DNA of 14,190 nt. It comes from Maricaulis sp. (GTDB lineage Bacteria > Pseudomonadota > Alphaproteobacteria > Caulobacterales > Maricaulaceae). Position 1 is the stretch's first letter. Each line of letters starts with the position of its first letter. The notes beneath the pieces were generated by a model. The model saw nothing but the letters and a program-made list of their open reading frames with translations. It did not search any database and was not told the DNA's origin. Positions 1 through 7,386 of this stretch are shown piece after piece. Made by a program: the position numbers and the translations under genes. Location: assembly GCA_002694345.1 (NCBI GenBank), contig NZLV01000240.1, positions 1 to 14,190 of the forward strand, in the 5' to 3' direction.

Positions 1-71
1 AAGGCGTGACGCCAGGCGCCCTGACGGCCGTTTTGGCCCATGTCAAACGGCTCAATAAAGAGGCGAGCTAG
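1..71 (+). CDS. mnmG: tRNA uridine-5-carboxymethylaminomethyl modification enzyme MnmG (GidA), C-terminal end only
   Basis: Only the last ~23 codons are present; the gene enters from the left edge. The readable C-terminus, GVTPGALTAVLAHVKRLNKE then AS and a TAG stop, matches the end of MnmG, whose last helix typically reads 'ISGVTPAAL..LLAHVKR'. MnmG works with MnmE to modify the wobble uridine of several tRNAs, using FAD and a folate donor. The TAG at 69-71 abuts the GTG start of rsmG at 72, so the two are almost certainly cotranscribed, as in the widespread gidA-gidB-parA-parB order next to the bacterial origin. The call rests on a short tail plus synteny. Confidence 0.85.
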   Translation, partial: GVTPGALTAVLAHVKRLNKEAS

Positions 72-695
72 GTGAACCGCGACGATTTTGCCAAGGCGAC
101 CGGTGTTTCACGTGAAACACTCAACGCATTCGACCGCTGGCGCGCGCTTTTGGTGGAGACCAGTGCGCATACCAATCTCGTGAGCCGTAACACGCTGGAC
201 AGTTTCTGGGAGCGCCACGCGCTCGACAGCTATCAGTTGATGGAGCACGTGCCCGGAGATGTGCGCCTGATTGCGGATTTGGGGGCGGGAGCCGGATTTC
301 CCGGCATCGCCCTGGCCCTGGGCCTGCGCGAACGGGGCCAGACCGCCAAGGTCGTGATGATTGACAGTGTCGGCAAGAAGGTCGCCTTCCTCAAAAAGGT
401 GATTGCCGATCTGGACCTCAATGCCGAGGCCCGGTCTGTGAGGGTTGAGACGCTGGATCCGGCCGAGGGCTTCGATCTGGTGACCGCCCGCGCCTTTGCG
501 CCTTTGAATAAATTATTGGGATACGCGGCGCCCTTGTTGAAAAACGGGGCTGAGGGCTTGTTCTTCAAGGGTCGGCAGTACCGCGATGAATTGACCGAGG
601 CCGGTAAAAGCTGGACAGTTGGATATGACGTCATCCCCAGCCGGACCAGTGACGGGGTGATCCTGCATATCAGAGAGGTCGAGCGTGTCCGATGA
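72..695 (+). CDS. rsmG: 16S rRNA (guanine527-N7)-methyltransferase RsmG (GidB)
   Basis: A 207-aa SAM-dependent Rossmann-fold methyltransferase of normal family length. It makes m7G527 in the 530 loop of 16S rRNA; loss in other bacteria gives low-level streptomycin resistance (family knowledge). Visible features are the N-terminal NLVSRN..DSFWERHALDS segment (residues 35-53), the SAM-binding motif I DLGAGAGFPGIALA (69-82), an acidic motif around VVMIDS (94-99) and VTARAFAPL (137-145). The GTG start at 72 has the Shine-Dalgarno AAAGAGG (57-63) 8 nt upstream, inside the end of mnmG. The reading frame overlaps parA by 11 nt. Codons 11-17 (GVSRETL) carry a perfect parS palindrome, so this stretch serves both coding and chromosome segregation. 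Confidence 0.97.
   Translation: MNRDDFAKATGVSRETLNAFDRWRALLVETSAHTNLVSRNTLDSFWERHALDSYQLMEHVPGDVRLIADLGAGAGFPGIALALGLRERGQTAKVVMIDSVGKKVAFLKKVIADLDLNAEARSVRVETLDPAEGFDLVTARAFAPLNKLLGYAAPLLKNGAEGLFFKGRQYRDELTEAGKSWTVGYDVIPSRTSDGVILHIREVERVR
103..120. promoter_or_regulatory. parS: parS centromere site (ParB-binding palindrome) inside rsmG
   Basis: GTGTTTCACGTGAAACAC is a perfect 18-bp palindrome that contains the full 16-bp bacterial parS consensus TGTTTCACGTGAAACA (104-119) without mismatch. ParB loads here, binds CTP, closes into a clamp and spreads along the flanking DNA; ParA then moves the complex (established for the ParABS family). The site lies about 565 bp upstream of parA in the same operon. 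I found no second perfect copy in the window. Weaker sites could exist, as they do around parAB in Caulobacter. Confidence 0.95.
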
Positions 696-1524
696 AGTCG
701 AGCGCCGCAGAGCGCCCCGTGTCATTGCCATAGCCAACCAGAAAGGCGGGGTTGGCAAGACCACCACCGCCATCAATCTGGGTACGGCCCTCGCCGCCAT
801 CCGCCAGAAAGTCGCGATCATCGACCTGGACCCCCAGGGCAATGCGTCGACCGGCCTGGGTGTGCCGCCCCAGGACCGCAAGCTGACAGCCTATGACGTG
901 CTGATCGAGGGCGATCCGCTGGCGTCTGCCATGGTGAAAACCGTGGTGCCGGGCCTGTCCATCGTCCCCTCCGACCAGCTTTTGTCCGGGGTCGAGCTGG
1001 AATTGGCCGATGACCAGCGCCGCTCCTACCGGCTCAAGCGGGCTATCGACAAGAGCCTGACCGATCTGACCGGTGAGGCGCTGGACTATATCCTGATCGA
1101 CTGCCCGCCCTCGCTGAACGTCCTCACTGTCAACTCCCTGACAGCCGCGGATTCCATCCTGGTGCCGCTACAGTGCGAATTCTTTGCCCTGGAAGGCCTG
1201 TCCCAGCTCCTGCGGACGGTGGATCGCGTCCGCGGCCATCTGAATTCCCGGCTGGATATCCAGGGCGTGGTCCTGACCATGTATGACAGCCGCAATAATC
1301 TGTCCGCGGAAGTGGCGGCCGATGTCCGCGAGCATTTCGGTGACAAGGTCTACAAGACGATGATCCCGCGGAATGTGCGGGTGTCCGAGGCACCCTCCGT
1401 GGGCAAGCCGGTCCTGCTCTATGATCTGCAGTGTTCCGGTTCTCAGGCCTATATCAGCCTGGCCAAGGAAATCGTCCAGCAAGAGCGCAAGCGCCGCCGT
1501 GAAGAGCAGGGTGAAGTGGCATGA
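685..1524 (+). CDS. parA: chromosome-partitioning ATPase ParA (Soj/MinD superfamily)
   Basis: A 279-aa deviant-Walker ATPase that forms ATP-bound dimers on the nucleoid and drives movement of the ParB-parS complex. The deviant Walker A KGGVGKTT sits at residues 20-27 with the signature lysine K20 (KGG), and K25 as the P-loop lysine. Walker A' IIDLDPQGNAS is at 45-55 and Walker B YILIDCPPSL at 135-144 with D139. The GTG start at 685 overlaps the end of rsmG and is supported by AGAGAGG (672-678) 6 nt upstream. The stop TGA overlaps the parB ATG (ATGA at 1521-1524), which implies translational coupling. An ~10-residue extension before the ParA core (SDEVERRRAP) is slightly longer than in Caulobacter ParA. 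Function is near certain from motifs and context. Confidence 0.98.
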   Translation: MSDEVERRRAPRVIAIANQKGGVGKTTTAINLGTALAAIRQKVAIIDLDPQGNASTGLGVPPQDRKLTAYDVLIEGDPLASAMVKTVVPGLSIVPSDQLLSGVELELADDQRRSYRLKRAIDKSLTDLTGEALDYILIDCPPSLNVLTVNSLTAADSILVPLQCEFFALEGLSQLLRTVDRVRGHLNSRLDIQGVVLTMYDSRNNLSAEVAADVREHFGDKVYKTMIPRNVRVSEAPSVGKPVLLYDLQCSGSQAYISLAKEIVQQERKRRREEQGEVA

Positions 1525-2441
1525 CATCGACCGAAAAGAACCGTCGTCTGGGCCGGGGCCTGTCGGCCCTGCTCGGGGAATCCGAGACGGAAGGCTATTC
1601 CGCACCGCCGGCCGAGGCCGGTGAAGCGCGTCCCAAGAGCCGCGATGGCGTGCGGACCCTGCCGATCGAGCTGATCCGCCCCAATCCGGACCAGCCACGC
1701 AAGACAATGACGGAGGCCGAACTCCAGGCCCTGTCGGACTCCATTGCTGAAAAGGGCATTGTCCAACCCATCCTGGTGCGTCCGGTGGGCGAGGATGCCT
1801 ATGAGATCGTTGCCGGTGAACGCCGCTGGCGGGCGGCCCAGAAGGCGCGTCTGCACGAGGTTCCCGCCCTGATCCGCGAGCTGACGGACCGCGAAACGCT
1901 GGAAATCGGCATTGTCGAGAACGTGCAGCGGGCCGATCTGAACCCGGTGGAAGAGGCCCAGGCCTATAAACAGCTCATCGAGCGCTTCGGTCATACCCAG
2001 GAAGATGTCGCCCAAGCTGTCTCCAAGAGCCGCAGCCATGTGGCCAATATGGTGCGTCTTCTGGCCCTGCCGGAGACCGTGCTGACATATCTTGCCAATG
2101 GACAGATTTCAGCAGGCCATGCACGGGCGATCGCGAACGCACCCGGCCCGGCGGCCCTGGCGGTTCTCATTGTGGAGCAAGGTCTTTCCGTCCGTGAGGC
2201 GGAAAAGCTGGCCCGCGATGCCCAGGCCGGTGGGGTGGAAACGAAGTCGGCCGGCAAGCCCGCCAGCAGTGGTGACAAGGATGCTGACACGCGTGCCCTG
2301 GAGGCCGACATCGCTTCCCGTCTGGGGCTGAATGTCGACATCCGGCACGGCGCCAAGGGTGGCGAGATCCGTGTCCAGTACAAGACGCTGGAGCAATTGG
2401 ATGATGTCTGCCGGCGTCTGAGTGGCCAGACTCGGGGCTAG
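1521..2441 (+). CDS. parB: chromosome-partitioning CTPase clamp protein ParB (Spo0J)
   Basis: A 306-aa ParB that binds parS, hydrolyses CTP and slides as a clamp. The order seen is as follows. An N-terminal ParA-stimulating peptide RRLGRGLSALLGE is at residues 8-20. The ParB/Srx CTP-binding domain follows, with PNPDQPRK (54-61), the arginine-rich GERRWRAA box (99-106) and ENVQR (133-137). A helix-turn-helix parS-binding domain starts near TQEDVAQAVSKSRSHVAN (159-176). A low-complexity linker with Ala, Gly and Lys is near 215-240, and a C-terminal dimerisation domain ends DDVCRRLSGQTRG. Start is fixed by the ATGA overlap with parA. It ends in a 4-base overlap with the stop of the convergent holA. 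In Caulobacter ParB also recruits MipZ and anchors to PopZ (family knowledge, not visible here). Confidence 0.98.
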   Translation: MTSTEKNRRLGRGLSALLGESETEGYSAPPAEAGEARPKSRDGVRTLPIELIRPNPDQPRKTMTEAELQALSDSIAEKGIVQPILVRPVGEDAYEIVAGERRWRAAQKARLHEVPALIRELTDRETLEIGIVENVQRADLNPVEEAQAYKQLIERFGHTQEDVAQAVSKSRSHVANMVRLLALPETVLTYLANGQISAGHARAIANAPGPAALAVLIVEQGLSVREAEKLARDAQAGGVETKSAGKPASSGDKDADTRALEADIASRLGLNVDIRHGAKGGEIRVQYKTLEQLDDVCRRLSGQTRG

Positions 2442-3490
2442 CGCCGCATCTGCGCGGCGCCCCGGGCCAGTCTCAACAGGAGTTCGCTGACCAGGCTTTC
2501 CGCCGGGGATCCGGAGCGCTTCACCTGGCGTTCCGCATCGAACGCCAATTGGCGGGCATGCTCGAGACGGCGCCCGCGCCAGACCGACATCTGTTGCTTG
2601 AAGGCATTGGCGGGCGGGCCGAAGCGCGGCACCCCGGCTCGCGCCATGGCATTGTCGCTACCGCCGGCGGCCTGGACGGCTCCGAGCTGATCGAGCCGGC
2701 GTTGCAAGCTGCGCAGGATCGCAACCGGACTGCCGCCCGCACTGATCGACCTGACATAGGCCTTGTCGGCTTCGGCGAGGCGGCCGAGCAGGGCCGGTTC
2801 CAGAACGGCATCCATCTGGGCTTCGCCCTGGTCGGCGGCGACGGCCTCGACATCGTCCAGCGTGATCGTGTCATCGCCGGGTTCGCGCTGTCCGGCGAGT
2901 CCCTTGTAGAGAATCAGCTTCTCGATCTCGCCGCGGGCCAGCGCCCGGTCCCCTTCCAGGCGCGGTAGCCAATTCATGCGCGCATCAGGCGCAATCGTCA
3001 GATTCTCACCCTTAAGTAGGTCGTCAACGAGCACTCCGAGTGATTGGGCGGTATCGGCGTAACACGCTATAGCATAGGCATTTTTCGCCGGTTCGAAGGT
3101 TTTTCGGAGCTTCCCTCGCGGCGTTAGATCGCCGGACTCGACCACGAGTACGGTTTGCGGCGCGACAGAGCCGCTCTCCAGGTCGGAAATGAAGTCGATA
3201 ATCGGGCCACTGCCGGTCTCACCGGAGAGGCGGACCCGGACGAGACGCTGACCGCCGGTCAGCGACATCGCGGCCATCGCATCGGCGAGTGCGGCGGGGT
3301 CCGATTTCAGATCCTCTTCGGTGAGCTGGGTGAGCGCGAAGGGATCATCGGGATCCTCGAGCACGGATTTGACCAGGGTTGAGGCGCGCTCATGGGCGAG
3401 ACCCCGATCCGGTCCATAAATCAGATAGGCCTTGATCGACGGGTCAGGATTTTTGACCCGGGCATCCGCGTCTCGCGCCTGGACTTTCAC
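2438..3490 (-). CDS. holA: DNA polymerase III subunit delta (HolA)
   Basis: A 350-aa delta subunit of the clamp-loader complex, which opens the DnaN sliding clamp during replication. The N-terminus VKNPDPSIKAYLIYGPDRGL with a following LAHERA segment is the typical HolA opening (a degenerate AAA+ P-loop, 'YGPDRGL'). Later segments RVRLSGE, TVLVVESGDLTPRGKLRKTFE and the C-terminal collar region with 'FGPPANAFKQQMSVWRGRRL' match the alphaproteobacterial family. It is the last gene of a run DUF3576-leuS-lptE-holA. Its start ATG overlaps the lptE stop by 4 nt (3487-3490), an arrangement common in alphaproteobacteria. The stop overlaps the parB stop (CTAG, 2438-2441). Confidence 0.93.
   Translation of the reverse strand: MKVQARDADARVKNPDPSIKAYLIYGPDRGLAHERASTLVKSVLEDPDDPFALTQLTEEDLKSDPAALADAMAAMSLTGGQRLVRVRLSGETGSGPIIDFISDLESGSVAPQTVLVVESGDLTPRGKLRKTFEPAKNAYAIACYADTAQSLGVLVDDLLKGENLTIAPDARMNWLPRLEGDRALARGEIEKLILYKGLAGQREPGDDTITLDDVEAVAADQGEAQMDAVLEPALLGRLAEADKAYVRSISAGGSPVAILRSLQRRLDQLGAVQAAGGSDNAMARAGVPRFGPPANAFKQQMSVWRGRRLEHARQLAFDAERQVKRSGSPAESLVSELLLRLARGAAQMRR
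2441..2460. terminator. GC-rich hairpin at the parB/holA convergent junction, possible transcription end (weak)
   Basis: GCGCCGC (2441-2447) and GCGGCGC (2454-2460) form a perfect 7-bp stem with a 6-nt loop immediately after the parB stop. No T-run follows on either strand, and the stem also encodes the last HolA residues (Arg/Ala rich). It might slow polymerase or assist Rho-dependent ending, but it may just reflect GC-rich codons. Confidence 0.25.
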
Positions 3491-3987
3491 GCGCCGTCCG
3501 CGGTCTGGATGAAGCGGAGTAGCTGGGTCGTGATCCGGTCGGCCGCCATTTGGGCAGCGCGCTCCTCGGCATCCTGCTCGGAGCTCAGCGCTGCGTAGGG
3601 CGAGGTCGACAGATCGTAGGAGGCTGAGCCCCGGGCACGGCCGGTGAGTACCGGATCCACGGCTCCGGTCTGGAAGACCTGATAGCGCACGTCCAGCTCG
3701 ATCGTGTAGCGCTGGACCAGAGCGTCGGCGCCAATGCCTTGCGCGATGGAGTTCTGTTCGGTCTGCGTCCGCAACTCATAGCGGCCATCACCCTGGCGGG
3801 CATTCATGGCATCCATCAGCGCCTGTTGCAGCAGGAAGTCCACGCGTTCCTCACCGGTCACAATGGTGAAGTCCGACAGGGTGTCCGCGGTTTGAGTGTT
3901 GGCATACATCGGCGTGAAGCCGCACGCGCCGAGGCCGAGCGTGGCAGACAGGGCCAGACAGGCCAGAAGGGTATGGCGCGTACGCAT
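3487..3987 (-). CDS. lptE: LPS-assembly lipoprotein LptE (RlpB-like)
   Basis: A 166-aa outer-membrane lipoprotein that plugs and supports the LptD barrel, which delivers LPS to the cell surface. The signal peptide MRTRHTLLACLALSATLGLG ends in the lipobox L19-G20-A21-C22, followed by GFTPMYA, which is the usual start of mature alphaproteobacterial LptE. The rest shows the expected pattern (DFTIVTGEERVDFLLQQALM; YTIELDVRYQV; GRARGSASYDL; the DAEERAAQMAADRITTQL helix). The ATG at 3987 was chosen over a longer open frame because it starts exactly at the signal peptide and lies 5 nt after the leuS stop. Its stop overlaps the holA start by 4 nt. The context leuS-lptE-holA is conserved across many proteobacteria and supports the call. 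Confidence 0.9.
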   Translation of the reverse strand: MRTRHTLLACLALSATLGLGACGFTPMYANTQTADTLSDFTIVTGEERVDFLLQQALMDAMNARQGDGRYELRTQTEQNSIAQGIGADALVQRYTIELDVRYQVFQTGAVDPVLTGRARGSASYDLSTSPYAALSSEQDAEERAAQMAADRITTQLLRFIQTADGA

Positions 3988-3992
3988 AGGGC

Positions 3993-6590
3993 TTATCCCA
4001 CGACGATATTGACGATCCGATCGGGCACCACGATCACTTTGCGCACTGTAAGCCCTTCCGTGGCGCGCACCACCCCATCCTGGGCCAGAGCGAGTGATTT
4101 CACCGCTTCTTCCGGTGAGCCTTTCTCGACTTCGATCTCGGCGCGGCGCTTGCCGTTGATCTGGATCGGCATTGTCACGGTGTTCTCGACCAGCAGAGCG
4201 GGGTCCGCTTCCGGCCATGCCGCATCCACGACAAGACCTTCGCCGCCGAGGGTTTCCCAGCACTCTTCCGCCAGGTGCGGAATGAAGGGCGCAATCATGC
4301 GGACCAGAATGCCCAGGGCTTCGGCCTTGGCGGCAATGCCATCAGCATCAACCGGCTCGTACTTGCGCAGCACATTGACCAGGTCATGGACCTGGGCAAC
4401 GGCGGAGTTGAAGCGGAAGCCTTCAATTGCGTCCGTGACAGCATGCAAGGCCTTGTGGGCGGCCTTGCGGATATCCTGCGCCGGACCGGAGACCCCATCC
4501 GCAACCTGGCTGGGACCCGGGGCCCCATCCGGCAGGGAGGTAACCGTCGACCAGAGCCGTTGGACGAAACGCCAAACGCCTTCCACACCACTGTCGGTAT
4601 ATTCGACATCGCGCTCAGGCGGGCTGTCGGACAGAACGAACCAGCGGGCAGCGTCAGCGCCGTAATCATCCACGAAAGCGTCCAGATCCACGACGTTTTT
4701 CTTGGACTTGGACATTTTCTCGATGGCGCCGACCGTGACCGGTTTGCCGGTCGCGATCTCCACCATCTGGCCATCCTTGCGATCCACCTCGGTGGGGAGC
4801 AGCCATTTGCCTTCGGACGATTTATAGGTCTCGTGCGTGACCATGCCTTGGGTGAACAGGCCGGCGAAGGGTTCACCACCCGGCAGATTCATCAGGCCAC
4901 AATCATTCAGCGCCCGCGTGAAGAAACGCGCATAGAGCAGGTGCAGAATGGCGTGCTCGATCCCGCCGACATACTGGTCGACCGGCATCCAGTGTTCTGC
5001 ATCTTTCGGCGCGAAGGGTTCGGTTTCCGAGCCCGGCGAGGTGAAGCGCAGGAAATACCAGGACGAGCAGACGAAGGTGTCCAGCGTGTCCGTTTCCCGG
5101 CGCGCCGGCTTGCCGCATTTCGGGCAATCCGTGTGCTTCCAGGTTGGATGGCGTTCCAGCGGATTGCTGGGATGATCGAAAGTGACATCCTCGGGCAGTT
5201 TCACCGGCAGTTGGTCTTCGGGAACCCCGACGACACCGCAATCCTCGCAGTGCACGACCGGGATCGGGCAGCCCCAATAGCGCTGGCGCGAGACCAGCCA
5301 GTCGCGCAGGCGATAGCTCGTCGCACCCTTGCCCAGACCGACTTTCTCCAGCTCCGCAATCGCGCGCTCGATGGCGTCGGCGGTTCCCAGACCATCCAGG
5401 AAGCGGGAATTGTAGATGGTACCGTGATCGGTATAGGCCTCGTCCTCGATCACATGATCGGCCGGATCGGTATTCGGCGGCAGGACGACCGGCTTGACCG
5501 GCAGATCGTATTTGCGGGCAAAATCGAGGTCGCGCTGATCCCCGGCCGGAGAGCCGAAAATGGCGCCGGTGCCGTAGCCCGACAGTACGAAATTTGCAGA
5601 CCAGACCGGGATTTCCCAATCGGGATCAAAGGGGTGCTTGACCGTGATACCCAGGTCGACACCGCGCTTGGGTGCTTTTTCGATCTCTTCCTGCGTCGAC
5701 CCCATCCGGGCGCAATCATGGCAGAAGCGCTCGATTTCCGGGTCGTCCTCGGCCAGCGCCTTCACGATCGGATGATCGGGGGCGAGAGCGAGGAAGCTGG
5801 CGCCGAACAGCGTGTCTGGACGCGTGGTGAAGACATCGATCGTGTCGCCGAAACGGGCAGCCAGTTCCGGATCTGCCAGCGGCCAGGACACTTCGGCCCC
5901 GCGCGAACGGCCAATCCAGTTGGACTGCATGGTGCGGACTTTTTCCGGCCAGCGATCCAGATCGCCGATGGCGTCGGTCAGCTGGTCCGCATAAGCCGTG
6001 ATCTTGAAGAACCACTGGTCCAGTTCACGCTGGACAACCAGCGCACCGGACCGCCAGCCGCGTCCGTCAATGACCTGTTCATTGGCGAGAACCGTCTGGT
6101 CGACCGGGTCCCAATTGACCTTGGCCGTCTTCCGGTAGGCCAAGCCGTTTTCCAGCAATTTCAGGAAGATGGCTTGCTGGTGACGGTAGTAAGCCGGGTC
6201 GCAAGTGGCAATCTCGCGGGACCAGTCCAGCGCCAGGCCAAGGCGCTGCAATTGCGCGCGCATGACGCGGATATTCTCATAGGTCCATTCGCCCGGGTGC
6301 ACGCCGCGTTCGCGGGCCGCATTCTCGGCCGGCAGACCGAAGGCGTCCCAGCCCATCGGGTGCAGGACGTCAAAACCACGGGCGCGCTTGTAGCGCGCCA
6401 CGACATCACCCATCGCATAATTGCGGGAGTGGCCGACATGGATGCGCCCAGACGGATAAGGGAACATCTCCAGCACGTAGTATTTCGGCTTAGAGGTTTC
6501 GGCGTCCGGCCCACCGGCCTTGAACGCATCACGCGCCGCCCAGGCCGATTGCCATTTGGGTTCGGCCTCGCGGGGATTGTATCGGCTCAT
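3993..6590 (-). CDS. leuS: leucyl-tRNA synthetase LeuS
   Basis: An 865-aa class I aminoacyl-tRNA synthetase that charges tRNA-Leu in the cytoplasm; the length is typical for bacterial LeuS. The HIGH motif appears as HVGH at residues 51-54 within PYPSGRIHVGHSRNY. The KMSKS loop is exact at 625-629 (EKMSKSKKNVVD). The CP1 editing domain is recognisable by the VFTTRPDTLFGASF segment, whose conserved threonines clear mischarged tRNA. A Cys4-type zinc-binding insert (CEDCG ... CPKCG) follows 'DWLVSRQRYWGCPIP'. The C-terminal extension ends VRKVIVVPDRIVNIVVG. The start MSRYNPREAEPKWQ is the normal family N-terminus. It is 32 nt downstream of the DUF3576 gene and 5 nt upstream of lptE, so probably one operon. 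No key residue is missing. Confidence 0.98.
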   Translation of the reverse strand: MSRYNPREAEPKWQSAWAARDAFKAGGPDAETSKPKYYVLEMFPYPSGRIHVGHSRNYAMGDVVARYKRARGFDVLHPMGWDAFGLPAENAARERGVHPGEWTYENIRVMRAQLQRLGLALDWSREIATCDPAYYRHQQAIFLKLLENGLAYRKTAKVNWDPVDQTVLANEQVIDGRGWRSGALVVQRELDQWFFKITAYADQLTDAIGDLDRWPEKVRTMQSNWIGRSRGAEVSWPLADPELAARFGDTIDVFTTRPDTLFGASFLALAPDHPIVKALAEDDPEIERFCHDCARMGSTQEEIEKAPKRGVDLGITVKHPFDPDWEIPVWSANFVLSGYGTGAIFGSPAGDQRDLDFARKYDLPVKPVVLPPNTDPADHVIEDEAYTDHGTIYNSRFLDGLGTADAIERAIAELEKVGLGKGATSYRLRDWLVSRQRYWGCPIPVVHCEDCGVVGVPEDQLPVKLPEDVTFDHPSNPLERHPTWKHTDCPKCGKPARRETDTLDTFVCSSWYFLRFTSPGSETEPFAPKDAEHWMPVDQYVGGIEHAILHLLYARFFTRALNDCGLMNLPGGEPFAGLFTQGMVTHETYKSSEGKWLLPTEVDRKDGQMVEIATGKPVTVGAIEKMSKSKKNVVDLDAFVDDYGADAARWFVLSDSPPERDVEYTDSGVEGVWRFVQRLWSTVTSLPDGAPGPSQVADGVSGPAQDIRKAAHKALHAVTDAIEGFRFNSAVAQVHDLVNVLRKYEPVDADGIAAKAEALGILVRMIAPFIPHLAEECWETLGGEGLVVDAAWPEADPALLVENTVTMPIQINGKRRAEIEVEKGSPEEAVKSLALAQDGVVRATEGLTVRKVIVVPDRIVNIVVG

Positions 6591-6622
6591 GGTCTTGTCT
6601 CGCGGCGAAACCGGCGCGCGGG

Positions 6623-7120
6623 CTAGTCTTCCAGCTGGGAGATACGCAGCTGGCGGGCCCGGGTCAGGATCGCGTTTTCGATTTCATAGGCGGTATCGGA
6701 ACCGGTCTGGGCATCGATCCAGCCACCGGTTTCATCGCGTACCTGGCGGAACACATTGACGGCCAGCGCATCAGCCCGCAGGCGCGTATCCAGGATGTAG
6801 ACCGTCAGCTTGAAACGCTCGGTCGGCATCTGCGGATTGGCGTACCAGTCGGTGATGATCACGCCGCCGAACGGATCCACTTCAGCCAGCGGCATGAAGG
6901 AAATCGTGTCCAGGCTGGCGCGCCAGAGATAGCCATTCACCCCGATGCCTTCGACTTCATAATTGTCGGATCCGCGGGACAGCGGATTGCTCAGGGAGGG
7001 AAGGCGCAGTCCGGAACGCTGTTCGGAAGCGGAATCACCGGCGGCATCATTGGATGCACAAGCCGGTACGAAAAGGATGGCGGCGGAGACGATGGCTCCG
7101 AGAATCCGACGGTCAGGCAT
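6623..7120 (-). CDS. DUF3576 domain lipoprotein, conserved in alphaproteobacteria
   Basis: A 165-aa predicted lipoprotein. The signal peptide MPDRRILGAIVSAAILFVPA is followed by C21; the box reads V-P-A-C, with proline at -2 slightly unusual. The remainder carries the DUF3576 core: VNGYLWRASLDTISFMPLAE, DPFGGVIITDWYANP, ERFKLTVYIL, LRADALAVNVFRQVR and a final helix IENAILTRARQLR. The biochemical role is unknown. Its constant position ahead of leuS and lptE in alphaproteobacteria suggests a link to the outer membrane (inference). The start at 7120 has AAGGAG 9 nt upstream and begins at the signal peptide; a longer open frame reaching 7303 has no such support. Predicted promoter at 7203-7231 on the same strand. 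Confidence 0.88.
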   Translation of the reverse strand: MPDRRILGAIVSAAILFVPACASNDAAGDSASEQRSGLRLPSLSNPLSRGSDNYEVEGIGVNGYLWRASLDTISFMPLAEVDPFGGVIITDWYANPQMPTERFKLTVYILDTRLRADALAVNVFRQVRDETGGWIDAQTGSDTAYEIENAILTRARQLRISQLED

Positions 7121-7202
7121 AAGCCGAGACTCCTTCGACACTGAACAGCGGTTACACACGGGAGAACCGAGAACGCGGATGCGCTCTTTTCTTTGAAAGG
7201 TT

Positions 7203-7231
7203 TGTATAGCACGCGATACACGCTGTGCCAG
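7203..7231 (-). promoter_or_regulatory. predicted promoter for the DUF3576-leuS-lptE-holA run
   Basis: On the minus strand CTGGCA (7231-7226, four of six to TTGACA), a 17-nt spacer and TATACA (7208-7203) make a sigma-70-like promoter about 75 nt ahead of the lipoprotein start. The -10 is also close to the Caulobacter form (GCTATACA). No other convincing promoter is seen between the genes of the run. Confidence 0.45.
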
Positions 7232-7249
7232 CGGTGAAAGGCACCCGAT

Positions 7250-7332
7250 GTGACCGTGACACGATGGCAACAGATTTGGGCTAAGACGTGATCTTGCGGG
7301 CACGCATGCTTGACCCGGACCGGGGCTTGACC
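7250..7332 (+). promoter_or_regulatory. probable promoter/operator region upstream of the porin-like gene
   Basis: The 266-nt gap 7121-7386 separates divergent genes. On the plus strand GTGACA (7256-7261) and GCTAAG (7280-7285), spaced 18 nt, form a moderate promoter candidate. The octamer GCTTGACC then occurs twice (7308-7315 and 7325-7332), 17 nt apart start to start, and could be a paired operator or alternative -35 elements. This would give a leader of roughly 100 nt. Assignment is tentative. Confidence 0.3.
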
Positions 7333-7386
7333 TCCTGTAAGGCGCGACGTCCGGGGGGACGGGGCCGATCGGCGGGACCGCAAGTC

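Noticed and set aside
241..256. Second CACGTG core in rsmG as an extra parS
   Set aside because: Only the 6-bp core matches; the flanking bases do not fit the consensus.
3739..4665. Plus-strand 308-codon frame across lptE and leuS
   Set aside because: Covers the ends of two well-supported minus-strand genes and has low-complexity Arg/Ser/Thr composition.
4275..6626. Very long plus-strand open frame (783 codons) opposite leuS
   Set aside because: It is fully antisense to a certain gene, has no family resemblance, and its Arg/Ile/Asp-rich composition is what reverse-reading of GC-rich LeuS codons gives.
6623..7303. Longer start for the DUF3576 lipoprotein gene (at 7303)
   Set aside because: The extension crosses the predicted promoter, and the start at 7120 has AAGGAG and begins at the lipoprotein signal.
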